DNA of 64,000 nt from Trogon surrucura (lineage: Eukaryota > Chordata > Aves > Trogoniformes > Trogonidae): assembly GCA_020746105.1 (NCBI GenBank), contig CM036627.1:434001-498000 (forward strand). The letters run 5' to 3'. The notes beneath the pieces were generated by a model. The model was not told where the DNA came from. It searched no databases and saw only the letters and a list, made by a program, of their open reading frames with translations. Within the stretch, counting starts at the first letter, position 1, and each line of letters starts with the position of its first letter. Positions 12,468-27,200 of the stretch are shown in pieces. A program made the translations under genes and the position numbers.

Positions 12468-13400
12468 AGCGCGGCGGCCCGGCCGGGGCCTGCCGGTGGT
12501 GGCGAGGCCACCCCGGCGGTGAGCAGGGCGGCCCCTGCCGCACGCCGCCCCGCTGCCCCTGAGGGGTGCGCTGGTTTACCCAAACGGCATCCGCTCCCCC
12601 TACCTACGCCCTCCCCCGCCCCAAGTATTTTGGCCGGCAGGTTCCCGGCCTGTGGAGGAGAGCGGCCCCTCACTCACCGGCTCCGGCCCCTCAGCCCGCT
12701 CCCGCGAAGCGCCCGTCCCGCACCGCCGTCAGCCGCTCGCCGGCCCAGGCTGTTCGGCCCGCGCAGCTACACGCGTGCTGCCGCGCGGCGTGCCCATGGC
12801 TGTCGGGGTCTGCGGGCGTATTTATGTGCAGGCGCCCGGTGAGTGGCGATCCCAAGTGCGAAGTGCCCGATCGGCGGGGTGGCTGTGCCCCCCGCCCGGC
12901 CAGAGGAGCTGCGAAGGAAGGGAGGAGACCTTGTTTGTGTCCCTGGGCCCGGGGGCGGCCGCTGCCCTGACGCCTTCCCCTCACCCGCCCATTGCCTGCC
13001 CTGCCTGGCAGCGCCGTGCTTGACGCTCACTTTACACTGATAACTATTTTCTGCGGAGAAACAATAGAGTCAGCTGGGATGTGGTTACACAACCGCCTTA
13101 ATCCAGCAGAAATTCAAGTTTCCCCGAAAGGGACGGGCCTGCACCATCCCTCGTTTCAAGGCCTGCGTGGCTGCCTGGCAAAGCAGGGCGGGGGCCGAGG
13201 CTGCTGAGCACGACCCTCCCCGCGGCCGCCGGCCGTTCGGTGCCCCGAGCCTGCCCTGCCGGGCTGCGGGCCCGCTGCTAACGCCGCCGCAGAACACGGG
13301 GGAACAAGCTGCTGTGCTGACAGGGCTCCCTCTTTCGCCAGGGACCCAGATCTGTGAAGGCTGAAGTGGCCCTGGTGTTACAGCCTATGAGAGTGGAGAG

Positions 13401-16400
13401 AGGCACCTTCTGCCCTCTCAGTAGAGGAACAGTGCGCACGGGCCAGTCAACTCCCCATCCTTTTTGGTGTGCCAGGATCCCCGCAGACGCACATACACGT
13501 GTGATCTGCGTAGCCACCCTCCCCTCACAGCTCCTTGAAGACACTGCAAAAAACGTAAAATTCCAGAACAACTCTATTCTACACTCTTTGGCTCGTAGAA
13601 ACCGTGCCTGCTTCCCTCACTCATCTATCGGTTGTACATCATTACACTAGGAGGGTGCTTCACAGAATAAACCGTCCGGTAAACATCCTTCATTTCAGAA
13701 TACATAAGCAAGTAGGAGGGTATCACATGCGGTGCTTTGATTTTACATTCATAAATACATGAGTGTCACTTCTGTTGCTGTGTGACTACCGTAGATGTGT
13801 TTGGTAATTACAGATCTCAGAGCTCTCTGCCAGATGCAATATAATTGCAAATGTGGCAATCTGGAATTATAAAAGGAGGAATCCGACTGAGCAATAAATA
13901 CTGTAGATGTATGAGTATGTGAAATTCAGCATGACTACACTGGGCATGATTCAGCCACCTGTCAGATCCTCCTACCGGTGATAGTCATCCTAATGAAAAG
14001 TCACATCCTTTAGGCCACTAATTGTTGCTGGAAGACATCGCAGATTAGTTTGTAGCTTGTTCTAGTATTAGTTTTACAGTCAAAATGAAACCTACCTTTC
14101 TACTGTTTAACAACGACTGTAGCTGTTTAACTGTTATGCTTCACATAGTATTTTGTAGTTGTTTTTAAGGTCTTAATCTCATTTTGGCACGTGTGGTTTT
14201 TTAAAATAGCTCGCCAAACACAAATAGTCCCAACTTCCAAGAAAACGCTCTCTCAAAACATTTTTTCCGTAGAATTACTGAGGCAAAGAGTAAATGTACT
14301 AGCTTCTCCATTACTACATAGTTATGAGGACTTCAAGCCAATGGAAGACGTAGTGTATCTACACCTGAAAAATATTCATCATTAAAAAAAAAAAAAAAAA
14401 AGAAAGCTCCAAGGGATATGCCAAGAGGAAGAGTGACTGCTTAGGAGATTTCCAGGTCAGCTTCTCCTCTTCATTCAGACCATTTCTGGACCCAGAGAGC
14501 AACAGGTATGTCTGAAATAAATGCTTCAGGCCCAGCTTCACTTCAGACAAAGAAAGATGGTTTCCATTTTGACCACACAGCCATGTAACAGATCTGAAAA
14601 AAAGCAGAAGAGAAAATGGAGAATTATTAGAGAGATCTAATTATACAGTAATAAAAGCAAAATAAGGATAAAAATAATAATAAAAAAAATGTGGACTTAA
14701 TTTGGCCAAAATGGCTATCAATGGCCTTGAACTCACAACTTTCCTTCCAGTCACCAGCAAAATGATGAGCACTGCACGAATACACAGAGGAAACATGGCA
14801 TAAGGAGCTTCAACCATTGGAACTTGCTTACACACACTTAGAAATTTTTTGAGAACAATGACATTACTGAAGTGCATTTCTGACCTCAGAAGCTGAACAT
14901 CAAGTTAACACATCTGAAAAGCACATGGCTGCATTACACATCACACAAAAGCAGGATTAGCTTAGAAACACCAGCAGAACTTGAAATGCCCTCCTGCTGC
15001 CAAGTCCAGACCAACACATGCTTCTGGGAGCACAAGCAGGGACAAAACCAGGTTTATCAGTTTGTGTCTCATGGTTGATTAACTTTGGTGTCTAGACAGG
15101 TGAGAGCTTAGGCTGCAGCATCTGCTCAGTCAAAGCGGCTCCTGCACATAGAGTCTCTGTTTATAAAAAGTGTGAGTTTCAGCAGCAGCCACTTTCTCAG
15201 TGGAAACCTTAACACGGCTGCTCTACCCCCTCTTCCAAAAGTACATCAGACCTTTCTTCTCTTTTGAACCGTGCCAAGTGTGAAGCATGGCTGAAACTGG
15301 CCATTGGATTTTTAAAAGATCCCTGCTTGGGACAGCATGACGCAGTGTTGTCGCATAAGTCTTCTTTCTATAGCTATGAATTTTAAAAAAAATAAAATCA
15401 AGATTAATGCATGGCTGTGTTTTCTTTCAGAACATCAGCACCTTACACTTTTGGCAGTCCCTACAACCTAGAACAGAGTGTATTTTAGGTTGTATCCCCA
15501 AGTGTCTTTTCAGCTTCAGCTGTCAAAAGAGGTGATGTCTAATGCAGCAGATCAAGATTCCTGGAGGCAATTACTGACTGTTGAGTGACACAGCACAACT
15601 GCTTTTGTCATGGCTGCCACCTCACTGGTATAAAGCCAGCACACGTGGAAGAATATTATGGCCAAAGGATGAAGACAATCAGAAATAGACCAGAAGATAC
15701 AGTATGCAGTGAAAAAAAATTGAAATGTGCTAAAAAAAACCTCCTATGAAGAGTCAGCTGTAATTTAATTGTCACCCATAGTAACCACTTTCAAAAGAGC
15801 ATTAAAATAGAAACAAGTTATGTTCTTCAGAGTACTATATGATGAGAACTCTGTGTACTTGGTATGTGCAGATACAGTTATACATAGGGACAGGGAATGA
15901 AAGCCTTCAACCCAGGATGTCTGACATTAGCTTGTAACAATATTTGGGCATTTAAATGAAACAGCCTGATTTTCAAAGGACAAATCATCCCCAGCTCCCA
16001 CTGACTTCAGCAGAATTTGTCAATCTGCAGTGTGTTTAGAAAGCAGTCCACTTGTACTCGGGGCCCTAATTATGGAAATTAGGCATCTCATTTTGGAGAC
16101 TTATTTTTGAAAATTTTGGCCTATGGGCTTGTTTTTCGTTTTGTTACATCAGCCCTCCCTGGTATAAATGTGTCAGTTAAGTCCATGGAGTTACTTCTAC
16201 AGAAAACCTGTCCCGTGACTGGAACATGAGGATCTGTGACAGAGTAAGAAGCAATATATTAGTTTTGTTTCCCAGCAATACACAAATCATGGCCCCGGTG
16301 CTAAATATTTTGAAGAGAGTAAACAAACATAACAGGTGTAAATTGACAGGTGCTTTACTGTTAGACCCCCGTGTTTTCTGACTGTCAGGGATTTGTCTTT

Positions 16401-17167
16401 TCATACAGTTCCTACCAAAAAAATCTCAATTGCTTCACTACTTATTGGCCCTTTCAAAGTAGAAAAAACAAACAAAAAAATCCCAACCAAGAGCTATTAT
16501 CATATTCTTACCTCCTAAATTCACGTTTTAGAATTAGTAAAATGACATCTGTTTGGTTGGTTGTTTGGGTTTTTTTCCCCATTTGTGTTCTCAAATTTCT
16601 TTCTTTTCTAAGTAGTACTTTCTCACTGGTGACACAGCCAAGACAAAGTTGAGAGGGAACTATGAGAACAACAGAGTAGTAACTGCACTCCTCTCAAAAG
16701 GAAAGCTTATCCTTGGAGCCAGAAATAATTTCCTGGATTTGACACTTTGCTACTAAACCTCATTTACACACAGGAGATTCCTTTAGTTGGAAGCAACCCG
16801 GTCCCTGTCCTGTGCTGCTCCTCAAGTTCCCCCGATCACATGGGATGTCCTGTGCTGCCTTCACTCTTGTGGCAGCAGCAACAGGAGGTTAGCACCTCTC
16901 AGCATGGAATCTCTTCTGCTGCTCTTCCAGAGACTGAGGTCTAGCAGTCAGGCCTTCTTGCCAACAGAAATTAAGCCCTTCCTGCATTTCCATAATTCAC
17001 TTTGGAAACATTTGGAGTAACTCCTAAAACGATATTTCATAAACCCTGTGTGCTTCTTTGGTAACTGATCTGTGATATGTGATTAAATACCAACTCCAAA
17101 AGGGAAAAGTGTGTCTCGTCTGAAGTGGTGGCTGGTGGGAACGGAAAAATAAAAGTATGAAGATAAA
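13401..17167. other. Intergenic, no gene recognised
   Basis: This is AT-rich single-copy sequence upstream of ATOSA and downstream of the ONECUT1 3' end. ORFs are short and without family resemblance. An A18 run lies near 14384-14401. The 13.64-14.17 kb part has the texture of conserved non-coding DNA (dense AT-rich homeodomain-like words), but nothing further can be shown from one sequence. Confidence 0.6.
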
Positions 17168-18217
17168 GAATCATAGAATCATAGAATGGTTTCAGCTGGA
17201 AGAGACCTTGAAGGTCATCGAGTCCAGCCTTTGTCCCAGCACTACCAACCTACTAAACTATGTCCCCCAATGCAATATCTAGTCATCTCTTAAACACTTC
17301 CAGGGACGGTGACTCAGCTACCTCCCTGGGCAGCCTGTCCCAACGGCTGACAGCCCTTTCAGTAAAGAAATTCTTCCTAATATCTAACCTGAACCTCTCC
17401 TGGCGCAATTTACATCCATTTCCCCTCGTCCTATCACTCTCCACTAGGGAGAATAGACCAACTCTCACCTCTCTACAACCTCCCTTCAAGTAGCTGTAGA
17501 GAGCGATGAGGTCTCCCCTCAATCTCCTCTTCTCTAGGCTAAACAGCCCCAGATCCCTCAGACTTTGCTCATACGACTTGTGTTCTAAGCCCTTTACCAG
17601 CTTGCTAGCCCACCTCCGTACCCTCTCCAGCACCTCAATGTCCCTCTTGTAGTGAGGGGCTCAAAACTGGACACAACACTCGAGGTGAGGCCTCACCAAA
17701 GCTGAGTAGAAGGACATGATCACCTCCCTACTCCTGCTCACTACACTATTTCTGATACAGGCCAGGATCCCGTTGGCCTTCTTGGCCACCTGGGCACTCT
17801 GCTGGCTCACGTTCAGCCAGCCATCTATTAATTCTGCCTGGCAGGTCTCCAGCCACCTCTCCCCAAGCCTGTAGCACTGCTGGGGATTGTTGTGGCCGAA
17901 GTGCAGGACCTGGCATTTGGCCTTATTGAATTTCGTTGAGTTGGCCTTGGCCCAGTGATCCAGCCTATATAGATCCTTCTGGAGAGCGTCCCTACCCTCC
18001 AGCAGATTGACACTTCCACCCAGCTTGGTGTCATCTGCAAACTTACTGAGGGTGCACTCCATCCCCTCGTCCAAATCATTGATGAAGATGTTAAACAGGA
18101 GTGGCCCCAGTACTGAGTCCTGGGGAATACCACTTGTGACCGGTCGCCAACTGGATTTAACTCCATTGACCACAACTCTCTGGACTTGGCCATCCAACCA
18201 GTTTTTCACCCAGAGAC
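17168..18217 (-). mobile_element. CR1 LINE, 5'-truncated, degraded
   Basis: A CR1 retrotransposon copy of about 1.05 kb in minus orientation. Its 3' end is the AATCATAGAATCATAG octamer tail at 17168, followed upstream by the conserved CR1 3' segment and then the C-terminal half of the reverse transcriptase. It is cut off at its 5' end near 18217, within the reverse-transcriptase region, where the sequence changes to AT-rich single-copy DNA. The tail sequence differs from the 45.8-kb copy, so it belongs to another CR1 subfamily. Confidence 0.92.
17283..18209 (-). pseudogene. CR1 ORF2 reverse transcriptase remnant
   Basis: Two minus-strand pieces in different frames (18209-17661 and 17633-17283) together cover the C-terminal half of a non-LTR reverse transcriptase. 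The catalytic FADDTKL motif (motif C) and the nearby [15 protein letters not shown] segment are visible. Motif B reads SGIPQDS where the intact copy at 45.8 kb has SGVPQGS, so a conserved glycine is replaced. Frame breaks and loss of the N-terminal endonuclease make it non-functional. It is a LINE remnant and not a host gene. Confidence 0.9.
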
Positions 18218-21200
18218 GTAAAGGTTCTTTTTTTTACAAAAAGACTAATCACTCATTCTGTATAAATGTAATTCTAAGTGGATATCTACTCAGTAAGATG
18301 GCAACAATTAAGTTTCATTGCATCAGCACTTGACTAATCAGGCGATAACGCACTGAAAAGTAAACGATCTACTTGTGAATAGGTCATTAACTTCTGAAAG
18401 AGAGGGAAATTATTCTCTTTTACACAGAAGATGGTTTCTGTGGCTGTAATACTCATTCTAGGCTGCAGAAAGGTGGTTGTTTTATTTTTTCTAATATTTT
18501 TTTTCGAAAGGATTGTGCAAGTTCGCTGATGAATGCAATATTTACCCAGAACTAAGCTTGATAGAAACAAAAATCAGAAAATATATAGGTTTCCATTATT
18601 AAAATTGAAGTTTTTGTAGCAAGCCCTGACATTCCCTGAATAGAAGCTAGAGATGGACATTTGCCAAGAGAAACAGCACGACGTAGCCAACAGTAGAAGG
18701 TTTTGGGAAAATAGAGGTACAACAACTGTTTGCAATCTAGGTCATCTCTCGCCACTCAGCACTCGGTTTACTTTTGAGCAGGTATATCCAGTAGCTATGT
18801 CTCGGTTACTTATTGCTGTGATCTGGCAGGAATCCAAGCACCTCATTTATATTATTTCTATTAATTTCAGAGGAAGGTGAGCACATAACACGTGGAAGGA
18901 GGTGTTTGGAGTTTTGAAATGCTCTTTTCCTATCACTAGTGGCTTGATCTTTCTTGCAATCATTTCCAGCATGGTGCTGCACAAGTGATCGCGCCAAATT
19001 AATTGCTGGTGTATCTCGTGAAGTTCAACTTCTGATGCCTCTCTGCCAGCCCTGTTTACTTTCCCCCTCCTGCCACAGCAGCTGGGTCGTGGTTTAGCGC
19101 TGTACCAACGAGCCAGCAGCACATCCCAGCCAGCTTCTCCCAGCTCGGGCAGCTCTCTTGTCTACGGCAGGACTCACGTTCGCAGCCTTTGCCCTCGTGC
19201 ACCTCCACTGCTCCTGCTCCTCTGGAGCTTGTACCACAACAGCCTTTTGCCAAGTTTCTCGACGCAGCTCTCTGCAGAGTTGCCATCCCGTTCAGACTCT
19301 GTCAGGCAGGCTGCTGGACTTGCCCGCTTCAGGCAGTGCTTGCTCATCCCCAGTGACATTAGTCCCCATTCCACAGGTGACGGGCAAAGCAGCGCCAGAG
19401 TCCCTCCAAAGGGTTGTCTTGTCACATATCTCACCCTGCAAGCAAAGCTGGGAGAAAACTGGCACAGCTGCACGTTCACAACGCATTAAAGAATTACTAC
19501 AGCTACACTGCTGAGCGTACTGAAATTAAACACAACTTTCCAGGGGCGTTATAAATGAAAAGGATAATTCATTTATGTAGAGAAGAAATTATCTTGCTGG
19601 AACAACAAGTCCAGCCTATAGTTCCACCCGGACTAAATTAATACCACACCTCCTACTAGACGTACAAGAGAGCAGGGCAGGAAAGTAGCACGTTGTTAAA
19701 TACAGGGCAATATTTAAGGTAACCACTTGAATGGTTTACAAGAGAAGTTGCGTATCATATATTAAAGTAGTCAGTGAGTTGGGGCTTATTAGGTAAATGC
19801 CAGAGCTATTGCAAAACTGCCATGGCCTTGTTCTAAAAATTTTAGTAACATAATTATTAGCCATAGCCTTTCTAAAATATTCTTGGCTGCTTAGTGGCAT
19901 ACACTGCATGTTAATACTAAAGACTGAATGGGTTGTGCAGAGTCATTGGGACTGATTTTTCAATGAAGAAATGTATTGTTTTTATTATGATTATTCTTTT
20001 TTAGGTAAAAAGTATTCCCTGAAATTCCACTCAGTAGCTGCTGGCCTATAATTGCATAGTCCCTAGTGAAGAATGCTGTGGCTTACCTCACTCATCATCA
20101 GGGTCAGTTTTATAGTCCTGGGCTCAGCTCTTCTCTCTTCGTATACCAAAATTCCCCTGATAAAGACCAAGCCCACATCTCTCACTCCAAGCATAGTGTT
20201 TGTAAGCTTTACTGTACCTAAACCAAACCAGTTTTTCTTTTCTAGAGCTTGACATCCTCTGAAAGTCAGAGCGTAGTAGCAACTCCAGGAGAAAAAAAAA
20301 CCCTAGCACTACAAGCTGAACACTGAGGGACCAGACTGTACTTCACTATGTGAAAAAAATAAATAAATTAAATAACCATGCCTGGCAAGTATCATCAATG
20401 GTGAAATCCTTGGCCCATATGCAAAGGTCAATGTTTTCCCCTTCATACAGAGGGAGCTAGGATTTCAGCTAGGGCTATATTGGGTAGTGGTTTCTTTGCT
20501 GTTACTTTCACACTAGATCAATTATAACTTTAATCCTCATGACTGATTTATTCTCATGTTGTATAACATTATTTGAAGAGGAAGGGAAGTTCACATTCAT
20601 TCAAGGTTCTCCAACAAAGCCAGTAAAGTACAGTACGTATACTAAAAAATAAAAAAAAAATGCACTGAGTTATTAAACTGGTCACTTTCGGATGTCAATT
20701 AAAACTTGAAAATTAGAGATCACAGTACATATTTATAGCAAAGTCAATCTTGACTTAATTAGGCTAGGTAATTTTTTTTTTTTTTAGCTAGCAATACAGT
20801 TGGAACATTGTAGCTATATCTGTGCTTATATTGCTTTTGGCTCCTTCTGAATTTCTTGGTGAATTTATTTTCACTTTAAGTTGTTTAACTGAGTTTCTTT
20901 CTTTGCACAAAACATAAGCAGCTTCACTGCTCGGAAAACACAGAGCCTGATTGTTCTCCTGCTTACACCAGTGCAATTCAGCAATGATCCCACCAGTCTA
21001 TAGAATTACATCAACGTAAAGCTGATGTCAGAGAGATAGCAATCAAAGCCCTTGTTTCAAAGTTAATTGTTTTTGCTTAAAAAAAAACCCAAATAAAAAA
21101 GAAAAGATGAGCACAGAACACATTTGTTCTCCTCCTCAACTAAAATGTCAAAGAAGTGTTGCAGTTTTGGCACCTGATCTGTGTGGGATTTGCACACATG

Positions 21201-24200
21201 AATCATGTTTCAAAAACAGGGCCCTAGTCACAGCCCATCGTGCTAAGAGTCCGTTTTCTTGATCAGATTTTAAGGAAGGGGAGGGTTTTGCCCCTGTTTT
21301 TTTGCCATCATAGAGACGACTTTTTCCACTGTCTGGAGATTGTCATAACTATCAGCAATAATGTTTCAGCAACAAATACATGGTCCATTCCTCGGCTTTG
21401 CCTCACCAAGTCTGCATTGAGTCCTTTCAGATTTTTCCTTGGTAAATGAAAGAAACTTCATCCCAATACTTGCCTTTTTCCCCTGCATAAATAAACAGAT
21501 ATAGTGCTTGTGAGTGGGGGATCTGGGAAGAGGACACATTCCCAGAGCTCCTGGGCTTTGGACTGCCTCAGCAGGCGCTCGCAAACTGCAGCATCTTTAG
21601 GGCTTCTCTATCTCATGGCAGGTACTTTCCTGCCATAAGCTTTGCGAAGTCACTTTTCTCTGCTTCCCGTATGGCTCTGGTCACCGTAGCACTGAATCTT
21701 CATCAATGCTTTCGTATCAGCCTTCTGGATTCACCTCCCTTTCGTTTAAAAATCTGGAAGATTATTCATCTTTGCGATGGAAACTTGCCCACCCAGCGAG
21801 AGCTGCCCATTGCCAAAACGTGCAGTCGTGCACGGCAGAGGTGAGCCAGGCTCCCACAGACACTGTGGCAGATTGGGCACCGAGGGGGCTGCCAAGGCAC
21901 CTGTGAACCCTACGGCCACCACTGCCGCCACTCGGGTTGTGCCACGCGCCCGCCAACTGCTGCGGGGCTGCTCCTGCTTCCGCCTCCCTCTGCAAGCGCC
22001 AAGCACTGACTGGGAGCGCTGGATTTTGTTTGCACTGTGGGACCTGCCCTTGCCATAGCAGCTTCCTCCAGCTGCACAATAGGCACCCGAAAGCTTTACC
22101 TGGCAGCAGTTCCAGGTGGTTGTGTAACGCCGGCTCCACAATGTTGTACGGCATTAACAGGGATTAAGCCTGGACTCATTACGCAAGCAAGAGCCACACA
22201 ATGTAGTTGACATAACCTGCCCCTCAAACAAATTCCATCAAAAGTTTCAAATTTGGTGATTTAGAAATTACATCCAAATTGAGGTGTTGGCCTTTTGTGG
22301 TTTTTTTTTTGCATCATTACTCACACACCAAAGTATCACAGGTGATCAGTTCTTTACATACATATTATCTAGTGAAGCAGTAACCTGAAAATTACTTATA
22401 AAATAAAGCACTTGAGCTGCCACAGCGTGTGGAGAAGCTACAGTTTGCGTTGAAAATCCAGAGATTCTGTCACACTTCTCTGGGGTAAGGGATTCAGTAG
22501 TACAGTTACAAGGGAAAAAATGGGCAAGCCAAGGGTGAAAAAGACAAGGGGCAAACATACCAAGTTATAGATGAAAACACACTGCTGAATCTAGATGGGA
22601 GAGTGAGACTGATCAGCTCTGATCAGACAATGGTGGTCCTCACTGGCACCCCAAATTCTATTTTTGCCCACAGTTGCCAGAATTTGCCAGGGCAGCATTG
22701 CCAGCACTAACCTCGAAACGGCGGAGCCAGAGAATCCTGGGTAGGCGAGTCTGCATTTCTTCTCTCTTTCAGTGGAAGCTAAACAGCAGTTCGTCTTTCA
22801 AGAGTATTTGTGTCAAACTCCCTGGCCGTGTACCGCGTCAGCTATCGTAAACCCCATCTTGGCTGAACTAGAGAAAAAACATGGGGAGGGGGAGAGCAGA
22901 AAATGAGTACCTGCCTAGCACATAGAGAAGATATCGCTCTAGAAGGGTCCGTGAGGATGATGGACACGTAGCTGGGCTGTAAGCTTCCTCCAGCCCAGCG
23001 GCCAGAGCGGGTGGTGGAGACTCTTAGGCTCTGATCCCAACTGATCCCCTCCCTTTTGCCCCAGGACAGTGGCGGGGGTGACAAAGTGTTGTCAGCACAT
23101 AAAGGTTTCGTGCCAGAGGTCTTCCAGGAGGCTGAACTCCCAGAGGAGAATGCTGTCAGACATGGGACACCGCCTGTTTTATGCACAGTAAAAAAGGAGT
23201 ATTTACCTATTGAAATGGTTGGAGTTCAATTATTTACTTCTCGCGGCATGTAGAGTCTCTCTTGAGTAATGAAGTTCCACTGTGTGTCACTTGCAGCAGG
23301 TGTTGAAAAAGAAACATTTCCATAAAAAGTGTGTATCCTGGAAAGGCAGGTCAGGAACACAGAAAGAGAAAGGAGCTGCCAATGTTAGAACTTAAAAAAA
23401 AAAATAAAATTAAACCAACACTTATTCATGACTTACCACGTCAGGTATTCAAGAAAAATTGTTAAAATTTGTTTTCATCCTAATATTATTGCCAACGAAA
23501 TACCAGTAAACATTAAAAGTGCCAGAGAAGTCGCTACAGTTCTTGATGTTTGCTGTGTGGTAGTTTAGGTATCATTTGATGTTGAAAGATAAAATATAGG
23601 AAAAAAAACATTAAGTTCAGTCAGAACGTAGTATTCAGAAATATAGGCAGGAAATGAGGATTCACAGTAGCTACCAGTGAAGGGGTTCATATTTTCAGTC
23701 ATTTGTTTTTTATTGAGGGACATAATTTCAGGCAACACCTTTCCATTCACTTTTGGCAAGAGAGCGGGCATTACAGTATCCTTGTATTTCAATGCATGGA
23801 AAAACAGTGTTAAAAATGTCTAAAATATCTGTATCTGTCTAAATTATCAGCTGTACTGATGCCATTGATCCTTAAGGCAAATGCATGTTGCTTGGGATAC
23901 TGTCATGAATAGTGTTTTCAAAAAATATAAATGCAGAATCACAGTTAGAGGGTTTGTTCTAAGTTATAATCTGGATTTTCCAAAAACAAACTCTACCCTA
24001 ACCTCTCCTACCCTGGCTTCACTCGCAGGCCTCTCCTTGGCAACAGTTCGCTCGAATTCACTTAATTTCAGCTGCCTCCGAGGTCAGTTTCAGATGCTTT
24101 TAAATCCAATCAAGAAAATTTCAAATCGGAGGACTGTGTTAGAGTACAGTTTGCTAACTTATAAAAAACCAGAAAAACTGAAAAATTAATAGCAAAGGCT

Positions 24201-27200
24201 ATGAAAAAAATAGCAATAAAAATACATTGCTGGAGAATAACTGCTTGAAGTCACACACATGCACGTCCTTGCACCAAAACCTCTTAAAACCATTGACTTT
24301 TCCATCCTTTTAGATTTGTCACCAGGTGTTTGCAGTTTACATGGAGCACAAGCCTTCTAAAGAGCCTGTTTTGGTTTATATACATTAGTTGCTCCTGCTG
24401 TCAGCCAGAGGGAGATGTATCGCCGTCAGGATAACATACAAAGCTAAGTACTATCTTGCCAGGGAGGTAGAATAATATTCTGATTTTTATAGCACCTTTT
24501 CCCTAAGGCCCACAAGGCACTTTACAAGTAAGATTGAATTAAACCTGTCAGCACTCTGTATGGGAAGTAAATATTTCTTTCTCTACGTTGGGGATGGGAA
24601 ACTGAGGCATTAATATTAAGTCCCCAGCAAATCATTTAGCTGCATGCTTTCAAGCCCTTTAAACTTCTCACATGATTTAATTAAGCACATACTCAAGTGT
24701 TTTGCTGGAATAGTGCCTAAATAAGATGCTACAGCCACGCTGCCAACTTAGTCTGCAGCTGCTAGAACACGAAGGGTTCCCCATCACTCAGTCTTTAACA
24801 AGAACTTTTTTTTTTTAATACACTTTTCCCCCCCCCAAAAAATATCACAGCTTTCAATTCTCACCTGTGTGCTGCGTTGTCACCTGAGCTTGAAGGAGTG
24901 CTGGTCTGCGGGGCTGCGTGCGGCACTGACCTCTGACTGCCGCCCATCCGCGCGCTGCGGTGTGACAGGGCGGCTCGCTCTTGGGCAGTTCGGTGTTCGG
25001 GGTGCCACGCTCCCCTCTTTTGATTAGGCAAGCTCATACGAAACTCTTCAACACTTCAGTAGACAGTGGTATTTCTAGTCTGTGAGCATTTTTGATGATT
25101 CAGGTTTCTGTCTCTGGTTGAAACCCAGCGCAGCAGGATGCTGAACACAGCCCGTCTCTCTTTAGATCTAATCACAGACCTGTCCCGACTTCCTACCACA
25201 GCTCACAGGTGACCTACTCTTTGGTGTCTCTCTTCAACTCTCCTTTTCCCACATCTGCCCAGCTTACCTCTGTGCCTTTCCACCTCCAGCTTGGCTGTTG
25301 AAGGTTCAAACACAACCTTAGGTTTTGGTTCGGGCTAGTACACAGATGGAGGGCTCTGGCAGCTCTCCAAGGAGCCGTGTGCCTGCCCAGTACCTGCCCA
25401 CACGGTGCTTCTGGGCCAAAATCCTTACAAAACTGGCAGTAAACCTACATCCAAGTACCATGTATGTTCTATTTGCTCTTTCTTTCCTAAGGGGCCTAAT
25501 GACTGTTTATAGGCAAGCAGGTAGGATTATGGAGATGCTGCAATTTACAGCTGTGTGTTAATGGATGTGGAATCAGATTTTTTGTTACTACACCAGGTTA
25601 TGAGTAGCAGAGACTCAGCAGCATCTAAGCTTGCGTGGAAAGAAGGTAGCTGCTGATCTTTTTAGGTCAGTTTGAATACGAGCTGGAGTCCTAAGGCCAC
25701 CCCCTCCCTGCACCCCCACACTGTGTGTGCTGCCGCAGGTACCCAGCACCCTGACAGCTGGTGCCAGGAGCTGGTGGACTCCTTCTGGAGAGCGCAGAAA
25801 GGATGGCTTTTCAGACAGACCTTCTGGAGGTAGCCAGCATCAGCTTCCATCATAGTATTGCTCTTGTCCTATAAATACCCAGAAAACTCTGCCCAAGCTG
25901 GGGCTTTATCCTGCCCGGCACATACAGGGCTGTCCCAACCCCAAAGTACTACCTGTCTGGGCTGCATCTCCTGAAGAACCCGCACTCCTGCAGCAGTGCC
26001 TGCCTGGACCAGAGACTGCAATTTTTTTTGTGCAAGATGCAGTGAGGCTACAGAAAACAGCGTGTGAGCAACCCCTGAGCTCCCAAATGAATACCAAGTT
26101 TGAGAAAAAGGCGTCAAATACTGAAGTGACCCCAGCAGAGGAATACAAGAGGACAGTTTCCTGGGCCCTAGATGAAAGCTGAGGGTCCCCTCCAGTGTTT
26201 CAGAAGCTGTCATTCTCTTCCTCATCATTCCAGTGACTATACTAATGGCCAAATAAAGTGAATTTGTTTCTGTCCCTTATTGCACATGGTTTCCTGCAAT
26301 TTTGTGTTTGCAAAGTGACTGCAATTTAAAAAAAAAAAAAAAAAGCAAAACATAAGAAAGGAACAATCTAAAGCACTTCTAAGGCCAAGTGCTTTGAAGG
26401 CGCACTGTTCAGGGATTTTTAATATGGTTTTAATGCGTATCAGGCATAAGCAACAACCTTTCTAAATGAATAATAAGCTATTGTTAACATCATATATAAT
26501 TTCATTAAAAAGATAACGAACATATAACTTGACAGTTGTGAATGACACTTCTTGTGAGCTTATTGCTCTAAGCAGGCCTCCTTTAGAGCTGAAAAAGCCA
26601 CCAACGCCTGGCTGATGCAAAGCTCACCAAAGTTAGCTGAAAGCCTGACTGGTTGCACTCAGCCTTGCACTGGCCACTAATTTCTCCCTTCCAGGGATGT
26701 TTGCAAACCTCTACCAACTTGAGAAAATTATTACTAATCACAAACATTAATATCATGAAGTAAAACCTCACAACTCACAGCACTGGTTTTCAATGAAAAA
26801 GAATTACAGCTCATAGAATTTGGCACCTCTTATACGCCTTCTGGTTCTGAAGTTTGTAAGGGATTAACATTGCAACATTTTTTTCTGATTTTTCACAATA
26901 AACATAGCTCAAAGCATCTTCACAAGTGAAAATTACAGTTCTCGGTTGTGTGTTTCTAGCCAGTGAGGCATTAGGGAAAGGCTAATTTTTGTGAGATTTC
27001 TGATAAAGTCGGGAGCAGGCACTCACATAAGTTTGAAGGCAAGATGTTCCCATAAGCATTCAAAAAGGACTTCCATGGAGCAGGACAGGTCTCAGAATAC
27101 ACCAGGGGCTGGGTTCAGACTCCACAGTGTTGTTCTTCTGCCAGGCTTGTGTTTTATAGTCTTTAAAAACCCTATAAATAAAATATATACTCATTGTTTG

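Larger units (their letters stand above)
10990..13400. promoter_or_regulatory. ATOSA: CpG-island promoter of ATOSA
   Basis: A sharp shift from AT-rich DNA to very GC- and CpG-rich DNA begins near 10.99 kb and fades by about 13.4 kb. The island covers the proposed ATOSA start codon and 5' UTR (minus strand) and carries a TATA box, E-box, CCAAT, ETS and RFX-type motifs. It is the only CpG island between the left edge and the ONECUT1 3' UTR, as expected for a broadly expressed gene promoter. The long GC-rich ORFs that overlap here on both strands are compositional and are not called. A divergent plus-strand transcript is possible (a donor-like GTGAGT lies near 12840) but is not supported further. 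Confidence 0.75.

Noticed and set aside
11691..12842. 383-residue plus-strand ORF
   Set aside because: Pro/Arg/Ala/Ser-rich frame made by CpG-island composition and a CCT repeat; no domain and overlapped by ORFs in other frames.
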